Source: an uncultured Chloroflexota bacterium (GTDB taxonomy: Bacteria; Chloroflexota; Dehalococcoidia; Dehalococcoidales; RBG-16-60-22). Taken from it: 12,107 bases of DNA. Made by a program: the position numbers and the translations under genes. The notes beneath the pieces were generated by a model, which did not search any database, was not told the DNA's origin, and saw nothing but the letters and a program-made list of their open reading frames with translations. Below, piece by piece: positions 1 to 7,194 of the stretch (positions within the stretch are counted from its first letter, which is position 1; the number at the start of each line of letters is the position of its first letter). The DNA is taken from contig CAIWTG010000144.1 in NCBI GenBank assembly GCA_903915565.1, positions 1 through 12,107 on the forward strand, read 5' to 3'.

Positions 1-1
1 A

Positions 2-1837
2 AGCAATAAAACGATCGAGGAGAAAGAACTTACCGATGATCTGGCTATGAACTACCTCGGAGGTTATGGAATAGGCGTAAAAGTGCTGTATGACATGATG
101 AAACCAGGAGCCGACCCTCTCGGCCCGGACAATATCCTGGGATTTGTTACAGGACCGGCAACCGGTTCAGGGGCGTTTTTTGGCTCTCGTTATACCTTGG
201 TCTGTAAGTCTCCGGTTACCGGCGGTTGGAATGATGCAAATTCTGGAGGTTACTTTGGCCGGGAGCTGAAGAAAGCAGGGTATGACGCGGTGTTTATCAC
301 CGGAATATCTGAGCATCCGGTTTACCTCTGGATTAATGATGGTAAAGCCGAGATTAAGGATGCCCGTCATTTATGGGGGAAAGACACGAAAGAGACATTA
401 TCCGCTCTTATTGAAGAATACGGAGATACCAAAATCCGGGCTTCAATCATCGGGCCGGCAGGTGAGAAAATGTCTTTGATATCTTGCCCGATAAATGAGG
501 GCCATCGAGCGGCAGCCAGAGGCGGTGGAGGAGCCGTCATGGGTTCGAAGAAATTAAAGGCGATTGTGGTGAGGGGGAATGCTGAAGTGCCCGTGGCTAA
601 CCCGACCAAACTGCAAGATATCAATCGCCGGGTAAGTAATTATATGAAAACCGAGCAGCAGGAAGGTGTCGCCATGCTCGGAGGATTTGGCACGGGTGTT
701 GGCACAACCATCTCCGCCATGGATGGTAATTCTCCGGTGAAAAACTGGGGAGGCGTTGGCATCGTAGACTATGACGAAGTAAATGTTCAAAAACTTGGCT
801 CTAGAGCGCTTGATAAATACAAAGTGAGAAAATATGCCTGCTCAAATTGCCCGCTGGGCTGCGGCGCCGAATATGAAGTGAATTCGGGTAAATGGCCGGT
901 AGGGCAGACGGAACGTCCGGAGTATGAAACGGCGTCCGCATTCGGCAGTATGTTGTTGAACGTTGACGCAGAATCTTTAATCAAGGCAAATGAAATCTGC
1001 AATCGAGCGGGTTTGGATACAATATCGGCAGGGGCAACCGTGGCCTGGGCGATGGAATGCTACAACCAGGGCGTTCTTTCCAAAGAAGACCTGGACGGGA
1101 TTGACTTGACGTGGGGAAACAGTGATGCCATTGTAAAAATCACGCAGAAAATCGCTGACGGTGATGGCTGCGGCGCCGTGCTGGCTCTCGGTTCTCAAGG
1201 AGCGGCAAAAAAATGGGGCAAAGGTTTGGAGTATTTACAGACTGTTGGCGGTGTTGAGTTTCCTATGCACGACCCCAAATTTGCCCCTGGTTTCGGTCGG
1301 AGCTACCAATTCGATCCTACACCAAGCCGGCATGTCAAGGGCGGACTTGGCCACATACAGGAAAACAACAAAACAGGAGAAGAATACAACTACTACGGTA
1401 CCGGTTTTATGGATGTGTATGACACTTTTAAGAAGGAAATTTTAAATTCTGCCGGTTTCTGTCTGTTTTCAGAAGATTTTGTGCCGGAAGGTACCTACAA
1501 TGACTATATAGAAGCGCTTACAGGCTGGCCGTTTAAATCCCGGCATCTTTTTTCCGTTGGTAAGCGTATTCTAACCATGAGACAGGCTTTTAACATGCGG
1601 GAAGGCTTAACTCGTGCCGACTTTGTCATGCCTTCGCGACTTATAGGTAGTCCCCCCCAAAAAGAAGGGCCTGTCGCTGGCGTAACAGTTGATATTGAGC
1701 GCTTAGGGAAGAATTTCTATAGGATTTTGGATTGGGATTGGGAAACGGGTAAACCAAGTTTAGAATGTTTACTTGGAGTCGGCGACCTTGAAAATGTCGT
1801 CAAAGATCTTTATGGAGAGTCGTCGCTGAAAAAATGA
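2..1837 (+). CDS. Aldehyde:ferredoxin oxidoreductase family protein, 5'-truncated by window edge
   Basis: This is a tungsten- or molybdenum-pterin oxidoreductase of the AOR family, cytoplasmic and oxygen-sensitive. Characterised members oxidise aldehydes to carboxylic acids with ferredoxin as acceptor. The frame is open to the first bases. The ATG at 47 is internal, because the 15 codons before it (ending LTDDLA) continue the usual AOR N-terminus, so only about 10-15 residues are missing from a typical 600-620. Visible family features are the N-terminal NYLGGYGIG and GPATGSGAF segments, the CxxCxxxC iron-sulfur cysteines (codons at 839, 848, 860) and the distal fourth cysteine (codon 1460). 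The two pterin-contacting DxxGL(D/C) motifs of the Pyrococcus enzyme appear as NRAGLD (from 1001) and NSAGFC (from 1445), with Asn replacing Asp in both. The substrate cannot be read from sequence. The gene converges on the cupin gene with 22 bases between them and no visible terminator. Confidence 0.93.
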   Translation, partial: SNKTIEEKELTDDLAMNYLGGYGIGVKVLYDMMKPGADPLGPDNILGFVTGPATGSGAFFGSRYTLVCKSPVTGGWNDANSGGYFGRELKKAGYDAVFITGISEHPVYLWINDGKAEIKDARHLWGKDTKETLSALIEEYGDTKIRASIIGPAGEKMSLISCPINEGHRAAARGGGGAVMGSKKLKAIVVRGNAEVPVANPTKLQDINRRVSNYMKTEQQEGVAMLGGFGTGVGTTISAMDGNSPVKNWGGVGIVDYDEVNVQKLGSRALDKYKVRKYACSNCPLGCGAEYEVNSGKWPVGQTERPEYETASAFGSMLLNVDAESLIKANEICNRAGLDTISAGATVAWAMECYNQGVLSKEDLDGIDLTWGNSDAIVKITQKIADGDGCGAVLALGSQGAAKKWGKGLEYLQTVGGVEFPMHDPKFAPGFGRSYQFDPTPSRHVKGGLGHIQENNKTGEEYNYYGTGFMDVYDTFKKEILNSAGFCLFSEDFVPEGTYNDYIEALTGWPFKSRHLFSVGKRILTMRQAFNMREGLTRADFVMPSRLIGSPPQKEGPVAGVTVDIERLGKNFYRILDWDWETGKPSLECLLGVGDLENVVKDLYGESSLKK

Positions 1838-1859
1838 TGACGTTTAGATGAATCAATTC

Positions 1860-2387
1860 TTACTTGGGAGGACCAAAAGTACGTAAGTTAACCGGTCCTT
1901 CCCAGTTAAATCCGGCTTCATCAAAGTTTTTAATGCGCTTGGCATCGAGGGTCGGCCCCAGGTAAAGCGCATGAAAAAGAACAGGCTTTTTAATTACTCT
2001 AAAATTCAGAGGACAATGCAGCAGACCTTTTGGAATGAAGACGACAGTTGTTGAAGTGATGGTATGTTTCTCTAGTTCTTTCCCTACCCACAAGTCTATT
2101 TCCGAATCGAAACTTTTGCATAAATCGGGTAGTTCTCCGCCGAGGAAAATAAGGAACTCGTCATATTTATGGACATGCGGGATTGTTTCCCAGCAAACCG
2201 GGGCGGTGAATACCTGCCAGCCTATGGTAGCTGTAGCTCCGGGTAAGGCGGGGGCACCCCGGAAATAGGTTTGCGGGCTGGCAATCTCCGGGAACGGGGG
2301 TAGACTGCTAAGGGAAGTGTAATCATTAGCCTTTGGTTCAGCGCCATCGTAACTCAAGAAATATTTGTCATACTGTTTACCTACCAT
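1860..2387 (-). CDS. Small single-domain cupin protein
   Basis: This 175-residue protein of unknown function carries one cupin (beta-barrel) domain. Both cupin signatures are intact. Motif 1 is HVHKYDEFLIFLGG (His71, His73, Glu77), fitting HxH-x3-E-x6-G. Motif 2 is PKGLLHCPLN (His124), fitting PxGxxHxxxN. The three histidines and the glutamate form the usual metal site, so a bound divalent metal is likely. There is no signal peptide or membrane segment, so it is probably cytoplasmic. The start is supported by an AAGGAG Shine-Dalgarno sequence (complement of 2394-2399) six bases upstream. Cupins of this size include dioxygenases, isomerases and ligand sensors, and nothing here separates these. 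Its partner may be the convergent AOR gene or the divergent isomerase-like gene, but neither shares a transcript with it. Confidence 0.85.
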   Translation of the reverse strand: MVGKQYDKYFLSYDGAEPKANDYTSLSSLPPFPEIASPQTYFRGAPALPGATATIGWQVFTAPVCWETIPHVHKYDEFLIFLGGELPDLCKSFDSEIDLWVGKELEKHTITSTTVVFIPKGLLHCPLNFRVIKKPVLFHALYLGPTLDAKRIKNFDEAGFNWEGPVNLRTFGPPK

Positions 2388-2658
2388 GTAGTTCTCCTTA
2401 ATAAGGTAATATAATAGAGTCTCTCCACATCGCGGAAAAAGCCTGCATCAATTTTAGTCCAAAGTCAGCAGATTAACAAATATCTCTAAATATCAATCAA
2501 TAATCGTCCATTACGCATTTCAAGGGGGTGTTTGACCCTCCTCTGTCTCCACCAAAACCTCCAGGCTATTAAAAGAAGAGGTGTTCATTTTTACTTCTTT
2601 GCTTCATTGCGATATAGTTAATGATAGCTAAAACACAATCTACAGAAAAGAGGCAAAG
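2388..2658. other. Divergent intergenic region between cupin and isomerase-like genes
   Basis: This 271-base AT-rich stretch has no credible ORF. On the minus strand it holds the cupin gene's Shine-Dalgarno sequence and a possible -10 TATTAT (complement of 2411-2416) without a convincing -35. A short inverted repeat CCTTA-A-TAAGG (2396-2406) overlaps that Shine-Dalgarno sequence and could be an operator or chance. On the plus strand I see no strong promoter for the gene at 2659; AGAGG at 2649-2653 is its only candidate ribosome binding site. The region also contains the tRNA-3'-end-like motif at 2517-2555. Confidence 0.5.
2517..2555 (+). repeat. tRNA/tmRNA 3'-end-like motif, copy 1
   Basis: A 5-base stem (GGGTG, 2526-2530, against CTCCT, 2538-2542; four of five pair, one as G-T) closes a 7-base loop TTTGACC (2531-2537), close to the tRNA T-loop consensus TTCGANY. 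TCTCCACCAA follows at 2546-2555 and looks like an acceptor strand plus CCA. The spacing is one base longer than a true tRNA and no other tRNA parts are visible upstream, so it is not a functional tRNA gene. A second copy lies at 4073-4110: 28 of 38 aligned bases are identical with one gap, and the 22-base core matches at 17 positions. Confidence 0.45.
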
Positions 2659-4056
2659 ATGGAACCGTTAAAAATTGGTTTTGTCCCCGCCCACCGCGAA
2701 CCATTCAACGAAGAATGGGCTGGTAAGATGCGCCGCCGCTGCCTGGATGTTTTTCCCGCCTACCCCTTAATGGACATTATGGTACCGGATGAACGGCTGA
2801 CCAGGGGAGGCTGCGTCCGGGACGACAGCGAAGCAGAAAAAGTCATCTCCTTATTCAAGGAAAAAGCCATCGATGGCTTAATGATTGGCACGATGACTTT
2901 CGGTGATGAAGTTTCCGCCCTCGCCGTGGCGTCGGCTTTCCGCGATAAACCTATATTTCTCTTCGGAACCAAAGAAGGGCCTTTCACCGCTGACGGTAAC
3001 CGCCGTTCGGACTCGTTTTGTGGCACATTATCTATTTCTTCCGGGTTACACCGCAGGCAGATTCCATTTATCTTCGGCGGTATTGTTTTTCCGGAAGAAA
3101 AGAATTTTAAAAACAGTGTTACGGATTTTTCACGTGTATGCGCCATCTCACGTGGTTTTATCGGGGCGAGAATAGGGCTGGTAGGCCCGCGCCCGGAACG
3201 CTTTGAGACCTGTATCTTCAGCGAAGACCAGTTAATGAGGAAGTTCCAGCAAAGGGTCATCCCCATAGATTTAGCGGATATCATGAGCCGGGCTAATGCC
3301 CAAAAAGATTCGTCAACGTTAAAAACGATTGTAAAAAACATTAAAGCCCAAAGTGATACTTCCGGTATAAACGCCGACACGATACAAAAAATCGCTGGAC
3401 TGGAAGATGCGCTCGAGCAATTCGCGGCGGAAAAGGGGCTGTTAGCGATGGGTATCCAATGCTGGACGGCCATGCAAAGCGTTTATGGCCTATCCCCCTG
3501 TTACGCGATGGGGCGTTTGACCGATAAGGGTATCATGGCATCGTGCGAAGTGGACATCTACGGAGAGTTAACGATGCTGATGCAATACCTGGCATCGTTG
3601 GGTGAAACGGTTCCTCATTTCATCGATTGGACCATAAAGCATCAGGACAAGGAAAACATGTTCCTGGCCTGGCACTGCGGCAACGGGCCGCCTTCATTAG
3701 CCTGCCGCAGCGGTGATATCTCGCTTAAATCTCACAGCATTCTGGGTCCTTCGCTGGGGATTAACCGCTCTATGGGCACTGGAGAGTTTCAGCTTAAACC
3801 CGGCGTGGTGACGCTTTCGCGTTTGCAGGAACATGACGGCAAGTTTAAGATGCTGGTTACCAGAGGGAAAATCGTCGCTTCCCAGCAAAAGCTGAGGGGT
3901 TCCTGGAGCTGGGTAGAGGTACCGGACCTTGATAAGCTTTATAACACCCTGGTTAAACAAGGTTTTACGCACCATGCCAGCTTAATTCACGGCGATTGCA
4001 CCCAGTCTTTAGTGAATGCCTGTGAGATATTGGGGATAGAAGCTGTCGTGGTCTAA
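2659..4056 (+). CDS. L-fucose/L-arabinose isomerase-like family protein
   Basis: This is a 465-residue soluble protein resembling the L-fucose/L-arabinose isomerase superfamily, whose characterised members interconvert aldoses and ketoses with a divalent metal. The N-terminal half has the Rossmann-like pattern of these proteins (KIGFVPAHRE at the start, GLMIGTMTFGDE and KPIFLFGTKEGP further on). The C-terminal half carries the family's metal-site region: QCWTAMQ, then CEVD (Asp299), WHCGNGPP (His339) and a terminal HHASLIHGD (His438, His439, His444). It is shorter than FucI proper (about 590 residues) and I cannot place FucI's catalytic Glu337 equivalent with confidence, so the isomerase reaction and sugar are unproven. 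No signal peptide is seen. A weak AGAGG lies six bases before the ATG. It appears monocistronic, with no sugar kinase, aldolase or transporter beside it, and it sits between the two copies of the tRNA-end-like motif. Confidence 0.8.
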   Translation: MEPLKIGFVPAHREPFNEEWAGKMRRRCLDVFPAYPLMDIMVPDERLTRGGCVRDDSEAEKVISLFKEKAIDGLMIGTMTFGDEVSALAVASAFRDKPIFLFGTKEGPFTADGNRRSDSFCGTLSISSGLHRRQIPFIFGGIVFPEEKNFKNSVTDFSRVCAISRGFIGARIGLVGPRPERFETCIFSEDQLMRKFQQRVIPIDLADIMSRANAQKDSSTLKTIVKNIKAQSDTSGINADTIQKIAGLEDALEQFAAEKGLLAMGIQCWTAMQSVYGLSPCYAMGRLTDKGIMASCEVDIYGELTMLMQYLASLGETVPHFIDWTIKHQDKENMFLAWHCGNGPPSLACRSGDISLKSHSILGPSLGINRSMGTGEFQLKPGVVTLSRLQEHDGKFKMLVTRGKIVASQQKLRGSWSWVEVPDLDKLYNTLVKQGFTHHASLIHGDCTQSLVNACEILGIEAVVV

Positions 4057-4072
4057 TTACACTAAATATAAT

Positions 4073-4110
4073 ATTTCAGGTAGAGCTCGACCTTCTCCAA
4101 TCTCCACCAA
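4073..4110 (+). repeat. tRNA/tmRNA 3'-end-like motif, copy 2
   Basis: This is the diverged second copy of the motif at 2517-2555. The stem TAGAG (4081-4085) against TTCTC (4093-4097) pairs at four of five positions, and the loop is CTCGACC (4086-4092). TCTCCACCAA follows at 4101-4110 at the same distance from the loop as in copy 1. The stem bases differ between copies (G-C pairs become A-T pairs) while pairing is kept, which suggests structure-level similarity. It begins 16 bases after the isomerase-like stop codon and ends before the phoB promoter. Confidence 0.45.
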
Positions 4111-4142
4111 GTCGGTAATAAAAACTCATGCTACATAGGAAT

Positions 4143-4178
4143 TTGCTGCGTTCCGTTTTTCGCCTTATACTATGGATT
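4143..4178 (+). promoter_or_regulatory. phoB promoter, near-leaderless
   Basis: A -35-like TTGCTG (4143-4148) and a -10 TATACT (4166-4171, five of six consensus) are separated by exactly 17 bases. The expected transcription start, about seven bases past the -10, is near 4178. That leaves only about five bases before the phoB ATG at 4183. No good Shine-Dalgarno sequence lies before that ATG, which agrees with leaderless translation. No TTAAC-type Pho repeats are visible upstream, so phoBR may be expressed constitutively. Confidence 0.6.
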
Positions 4179-4182
4179 AGAG

Positions 4183-4872
4183 ATGGCTGCTAATAAAGTA
4201 TTAGTTGTTGAAGACGATGCCAACCTGCTGGAGACGATAAAGTACAATCTCCACAAAGAAGGTTACGGTGCAGTGACCGCCAGCGACGGCGAACAAGCGC
4301 TGGAAGTTGCCCGGAAAGAAAAACCCGACCTTGTTGTCCTTGATATCATGCTGCCAAAACTGGATGGCTTTGAGGTTTGCCGCATACTGCGTAAAGAAAT
4401 GACCGTACCTATCCTCATGCTGACCGCCAAAGCCGATGAGACGGATAAAATCGTTGGATTGGAAATCGGCGCGGACGATTACATGACCAAGCCCTTCAGT
4501 ATGAGGGAACTCCTCGCCCGCGTCAGGGCCATGCTGCGGCGCGCTAAACTATCATCGAAGTCCGAAGAGGCAACCTCGATAAACATCGGCAATCTGGCAA
4601 TAGATATCGCCCGCCACCACGCGTCCCTATCCGGACAGGCGTTAGAGCTATCGCCAAAAGAGTTCGACTTGTTGGTTTTCCTGGCTTCGAATAAAGGATT
4701 AGTGTTCAGTCGCGAGCAGTTGCTGGAGAAGGTCTGGGGCTACGACTTCGACGGTGATACGCGCACGGTTGATGTGCACGTACGCTGGCTAAGGCAAAAA
4801 ATTGAGGCTGACTCCGCCCGTCCCCGATACCTGTTAACTGTCCGCGGCACGGGGTATAAACTGGAGGGTTAA
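4183..4872 (+). CDS. phoB: OmpR-family response regulator PhoB (PhoP-type)
   Basis: This is a DNA-binding response regulator of 229 residues, the usual length for PhoB/PhoP. The receiver domain (about 5-118) has the acidic pair Asp11-Asp12, phosphoacceptor Asp54 in VVLDIMLP, Thr81 and Lys103 in TKPF. The C-terminal winged helix (about 130-228) has ELSPKEFDLLVFLA, the RTVDVHVRWLRQKI recognition helix and the final VRGTGYKLE of OmpR regulators. On its own the sequence only says OmpR family. The phosphate assignment comes from the adjacent PhoR-type kinase and the Pst-PhoU operon, so it is partly inferential but strong. It would bind the TTAAC repeats at 6637-6675 when phosphorylated under low phosphate. 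phoR starts two bases after its stop codon, so the two are translationally coupled. Confidence 0.93.
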   Translation: MAANKVLVVEDDANLLETIKYNLHKEGYGAVTASDGEQALEVARKEKPDLVVLDIMLPKLDGFEVCRILRKEMTVPILMLTAKADETDKIVGLEIGADDYMTKPFSMRELLARVRAMLRRAKLSSKSEEATSINIGNLAIDIARHHASLSGQALELSPKEFDLLVFLASNKGLVFSREQLLEKVWGYDFDGDTRTVDVHVRWLRQKIEADSARPRYLLTVRGTGYKLEG

Positions 4873-4874
4873 AT

Positions 4875-6620
4875 TTGCGCAGTTTCCAATGGCGTATCGC
4901 TGTCCCCATTATCACGCTTATCATCGTCAGTATGGTGGTCTTGGGATTGTACCTCACCGCCTCGGTGAGAAGTTCCCAGCTGGACAATCTGCGTTTCCAG
5001 CTTGAGCAGGAAGCAAAAATTACATCGGAAGCCGTCTTACCGTCGTTACTGGGACAGGGAGATGCCCCAGACGCTTTAGCGAAAAAACTCGGCCAGGAAA
5101 TTGATACGCGCATCACCATCATCGCCGCCAACGGCACTGTCCTGGGCGATTCGATAGAAGACCCCGCCACCATGGAAAACCATGCCACCCGTCCCGAAGT
5201 GGTCGACGCTTTAGCCAATAGCATCGGCGAAAGTACTCGCTTCAGCACGACCCTTCAAGAACAGATGATGTATGTCGCCGTGACGGTTAAAAACCAGGGA
5301 GCCATAATAGGGATAGCCAGAGTGTCTTTACCCCTGACCACCGTGGAAGACTCGGTAAATCACATTACCTGGGTAATTATACTGGCAACCATCATCATTG
5401 CCGTATTGGCGGTGCTGGCAACCTGGCTTATCGCCCGGATAATGACGCGACCTATCCGGGAACTCACTAAAGTAACGCAGCGGATGGCTGCCGGACAGCT
5501 GGGTCAGAAGATAGCCATAACCACGAAAGATGAGATTGGCCTTCTTGCCCAAGCTTTCAATGAGATGTCCACTCATCTAAAAACTACAATGGATACCATT
5601 TCCACGGAAAAGACTAAACTGGACAGTATTCTCGATGGTATGGCTGACGGCGTTATTATGACGGACCCAAAAGGCGACATTGTTTTAGTTAACCGCGCGG
5701 CGGAGGTATTTTTTGGGTTTAACAAAGAAAATGCCGCCGGTAGACCTGTCATTGAAGCCGTCCATGACCACGAAATCGACGAGATATTGAAGCTGTGCCT
5801 TAAAACCGGCAAAGAACAAACCACACAATTCGAGTCCGGCATCACCAGACGGTTCTTAAGAGCTATTGCCATGCCGCTTTATAACCTTGGGCAGTTGAAT
5901 GGAGCTCTTATCCTGTTACAGGACCTCACGGAACTTAGAGGTTTTCAAACGATGCGGCGCGAGTTGGTCGGCAATATCTCCCATGAGTTGAGAACGCCCA
6001 TCGCCGGCATTAAAGCCATGGTGGAAACCCTGCGGGATGGGGCTGTCAATAACAAAAAAGCGGCTAATGACTTCTTAATCAGAATTGAAAGTGAGGTTGA
6101 CCGCCTTAGTCAGATAGTAGCCGAGGTAACCCAGCTTTCCCGCATCGAAACCGGCCAGGCAGAGCTGAAAAAAGAATCAACCAATCTTAATGTTCTGGCA
6201 GATGAATCAATCTCCGAAATGAGTACTTTGGCGGAAAGGCAGCAAGTCAAATTGCTCAAACAGCTAGCACCGGATTTGCCACTGATACAAGCTGATAAAG
6301 ATAGAATCCACCAGACGATTATTAACCTCGTGCATAATGCTATCAAGTTTAATAAGCCCAACGGCAAGGTGACAATCTCGACCGGTTATGATGATAAGTC
6401 AGTCACATTCAGCGTCGTTGATACCGGCGTTGGTATCTCCAAAGACGACCTGCCTCATGTCTTCGAGCGCTTCTATAAAGCCGATAAGTCCCGCACCAGC
6501 GGCGGGAGCGGCTTGGGGCTGGCGATTGCCAAACACACTATCCAGGCCCACGGCGGTGAAATCCGCGCCGAGAGTGAACAAGGCAAAGGCTCCAATTTCA
6601 CATTCAGCCTTCCCCGCTAA
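4875..6620 (+). CDS. phoR: Membrane sensor histidine kinase PhoR
   Basis: This is the phosphate-regulon sensor kinase that phosphorylates PhoB, 581 residues. In order: TM helix 1 (about 8-30); an extracytoplasmic sensor segment of about 130 residues; TM helix 2 (about 165-187); HAMP (about 188-240); a PAS domain (about 250-350, beginning ILDGMADGVIMTD); HisKA with His370 in NISHELRTP; and HATPase with N-box Asn488 (LVHNAIKFN), DTGVG (Asp516), FERFYKAD and GGSGLGLAI. The full sensor domain plus PAS resembles PhoR of Gram-positive bacteria more than the short E. coli form. The start codon is TTG at 4875, chosen because GGAGG (4863-4867), inside the end of phoB, lies seven bases upstream. Signal input probably comes through PhoU and the Pst transporter, the PAS domain being the likely contact by analogy. 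Confidence 0.93.
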   Translation: MRSFQWRIAVPIITLIIVSMVVLGLYLTASVRSSQLDNLRFQLEQEAKITSEAVLPSLLGQGDAPDALAKKLGQEIDTRITIIAANGTVLGDSIEDPATMENHATRPEVVDALANSIGESTRFSTTLQEQMMYVAVTVKNQGAIIGIARVSLPLTTVEDSVNHITWVIILATIIIAVLAVLATWLIARIMTRPIRELTKVTQRMAAGQLGQKIAITTKDEIGLLAQAFNEMSTHLKTTMDTISTEKTKLDSILDGMADGVIMTDPKGDIVLVNRAAEVFFGFNKENAAGRPVIEAVHDHEIDEILKLCLKTGKEQTTQFESGITRRFLRAIAMPLYNLGQLNGALILLQDLTELRGFQTMRRELVGNISHELRTPIAGIKAMVETLRDGAVNNKKAANDFLIRIESEVDRLSQIVAEVTQLSRIETGQAELKKESTNLNVLADESISEMSTLAERQQVKLLKQLAPDLPLIQADKDRIHQTIINLVHNAIKFNKPNGKVTISTGYDDKSVTFSVVDTGVGISKDDLPHVFERFYKADKSRTSGGSGLGLAIAKHTIQAHGGEIRAESEQGKGSNFTFSLPR

Positions 6621-6636
6621 TCATCCCCCCCCAATT

Positions 6637-6675
6637 TTAACCAAACCTTAACATTCCCTTAATTCGTCTTTAAAC
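6637..6675 (+). promoter_or_regulatory. Pho box: four hexamer repeats at 11-base spacing
   Basis: Four direct repeats start at 6637 (TTAACC), 6648 (TTAACA), 6659 (TTAATT) and 6670 (TTAAAC), each exactly 11 bases from the last. This is the layout bound by PhoP/PhoB dimers; the Bacillus PhoP consensus is TT(A/T/C)ACA with 4-6-base spacers. The array begins 17 bases after the phoR stop codon and directly precedes the -10 of the mgsA-pst operon. Sequence and context together make phosphate-starvation control of the six downstream genes very likely. Confidence 0.8.
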
Positions 6676-6684
6676 TCCGCGCTT

Positions 6685-6690
6685 TACAAT
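6685..6690 (+). promoter_or_regulatory. -10 element of the mgsA-pstSCAB-phoU promoter
   Basis: TACAAT matches the sigma-70 -10 consensus at five of six bases. It lies nine bases after the last Pho hexamer, so the repeats cover the place of the -35. This is the arrangement of activator-dependent Pho promoters. The transcription start is expected near 6697, giving a leader of about 37 bases before mgsA. No independent -35 consensus is seen. Confidence 0.6.
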
Positions 6691-6733
6691 CATAGTAGAA
6701 GCTATAGCTAAAGACGAAAAAGAGAATGAAAAG

Positions 6734-7177
6734 ATGAAAAAGTTCACGCTCGCCCTCATTGCCCACGATGCCAAGAAAGAGGATATGGTCCTCCTCATCA
6801 CGTCGCACAAGGAAGATTTTGCCAGGTTCAGATTGGTGGCGACGAAAAACACAGGTCAGCTGGTGATGGAGAAGACTAATATCCCGGTAGCTTTAATGCA
6901 GAGCGGCCCACTTGGCGGCGACCAGCAAATCGGCGCGATGGTAGCCAACGAAGACGTTGATGCCGTCATTTTCCTGCGCGACCCCTTGACAGCCCATCCC
7001 CACGAACCGGATGTCTCGGCTCTTTTAAGACTCTGTGACGCGCACGGTATTCCCCTGGCAACGAATGTGGCAACGGCGGAAGCAATACTACATTCGCTGA
7101 TAGAACACCCCGAGGCATTAAGCGGACATCACCTCGCCGCTGAATACCTCGATGAAATAGCGACAATCCATAACTAA
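6734..7177 (+). CDS. mgsA: Methylglyoxal synthase, first gene of the Pho-box operon
   Basis: This cytoplasmic enzyme converts dihydroxyacetone phosphate to methylglyoxal with release of inorganic phosphate. At 147 residues it is close to E. coli MgsA (152). The active-site residues of the family are in place: His11-Asp12 in ALIAHD, Asp63 in [12 protein letters not shown] (phosphate-binding loop and general base), Asp83, and His90 and Asp93 in [18 protein letters not shown] follows. The C-terminal arginine of the E. coli enzyme (Arg150) has no obvious counterpart. Characterised MgsA enzymes are inhibited by phosphate. The gene directly follows the Pho box and is 23 bases from pstS, so it should be induced with phosphate uptake. 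A weak purine-rich stretch precedes the ATG. An out-of-frame ATG at 6726 is ignored because it does not extend this frame. No glyoxalase gene is in the window. Confidence 0.93.
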   Translation: MKKFTLALIAHDAKKEDMVLLITSHKEDFARFRLVATKNTGQLVMEKTNIPVALMQSGPLGGDQQIGAMVANEDVDAVIFLRDPLTAHPHEPDVSALLRLCDAHGIPLATNVATAEAILHSLIEHPEALSGHHLAAEYLDEIATIHN

Positions 7178-7186
7178 AGAAAAAAG

Positions 7187-7194
7187 AAAAGGAG
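7187..7194 (+). promoter_or_regulatory. Ribosome binding site fixing the TTG start of pstS
   Basis: AAAAGGAG ends six bases before the TTG at 7201. No ATG lies at a suitable distance, and the TTG start gives a complete lipoprotein signal peptide. This supports TTG as the true start codon. Confidence 0.75.

Noticed and set aside
1652..1658. Run of seven C followed by five A in the AOR-family gene, considered as a phase-variable tract or frameshift
   Set aside because: The frame is continuous through it and the downstream sequence still matches the family; nothing suggests switching.
1838..1859. Possible bidirectional terminator between the convergent AOR and cupin genes
   Set aside because: No inverted repeat with flanking T-tract was seen in the 22-base gap.
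2524..2544. G-rich/C-rich hairpin considered as an intrinsic terminator
   Set aside because: There is no T-tract after the stem, and the gene to its left is on the other strand, so a plus-strand terminator has no transcript to end.
2517..2555. Possible functional tRNA or tmRNA gene
   Set aside because: Only a T-arm-like hairpin and CCA-like end are visible; no acceptor 5' strand, D-arm, anticodon arm or tmRNA tag region could be found, and the spacing to CCA is one base too long.
2760..3473. A 237-codon open frame on the minus strand inside the isomerase-like gene
   Set aside because: It lies wholly antisense to a gene with clear family motifs, has biased low-complexity composition and resembles no known protein, so it is a shadow frame.
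6625..6632. Run of eight C between phoR and the Pho box
   Set aside because: It is noncoding, forms no hairpin with its neighbourhood, and is most simply a homopolymer of no evident function.
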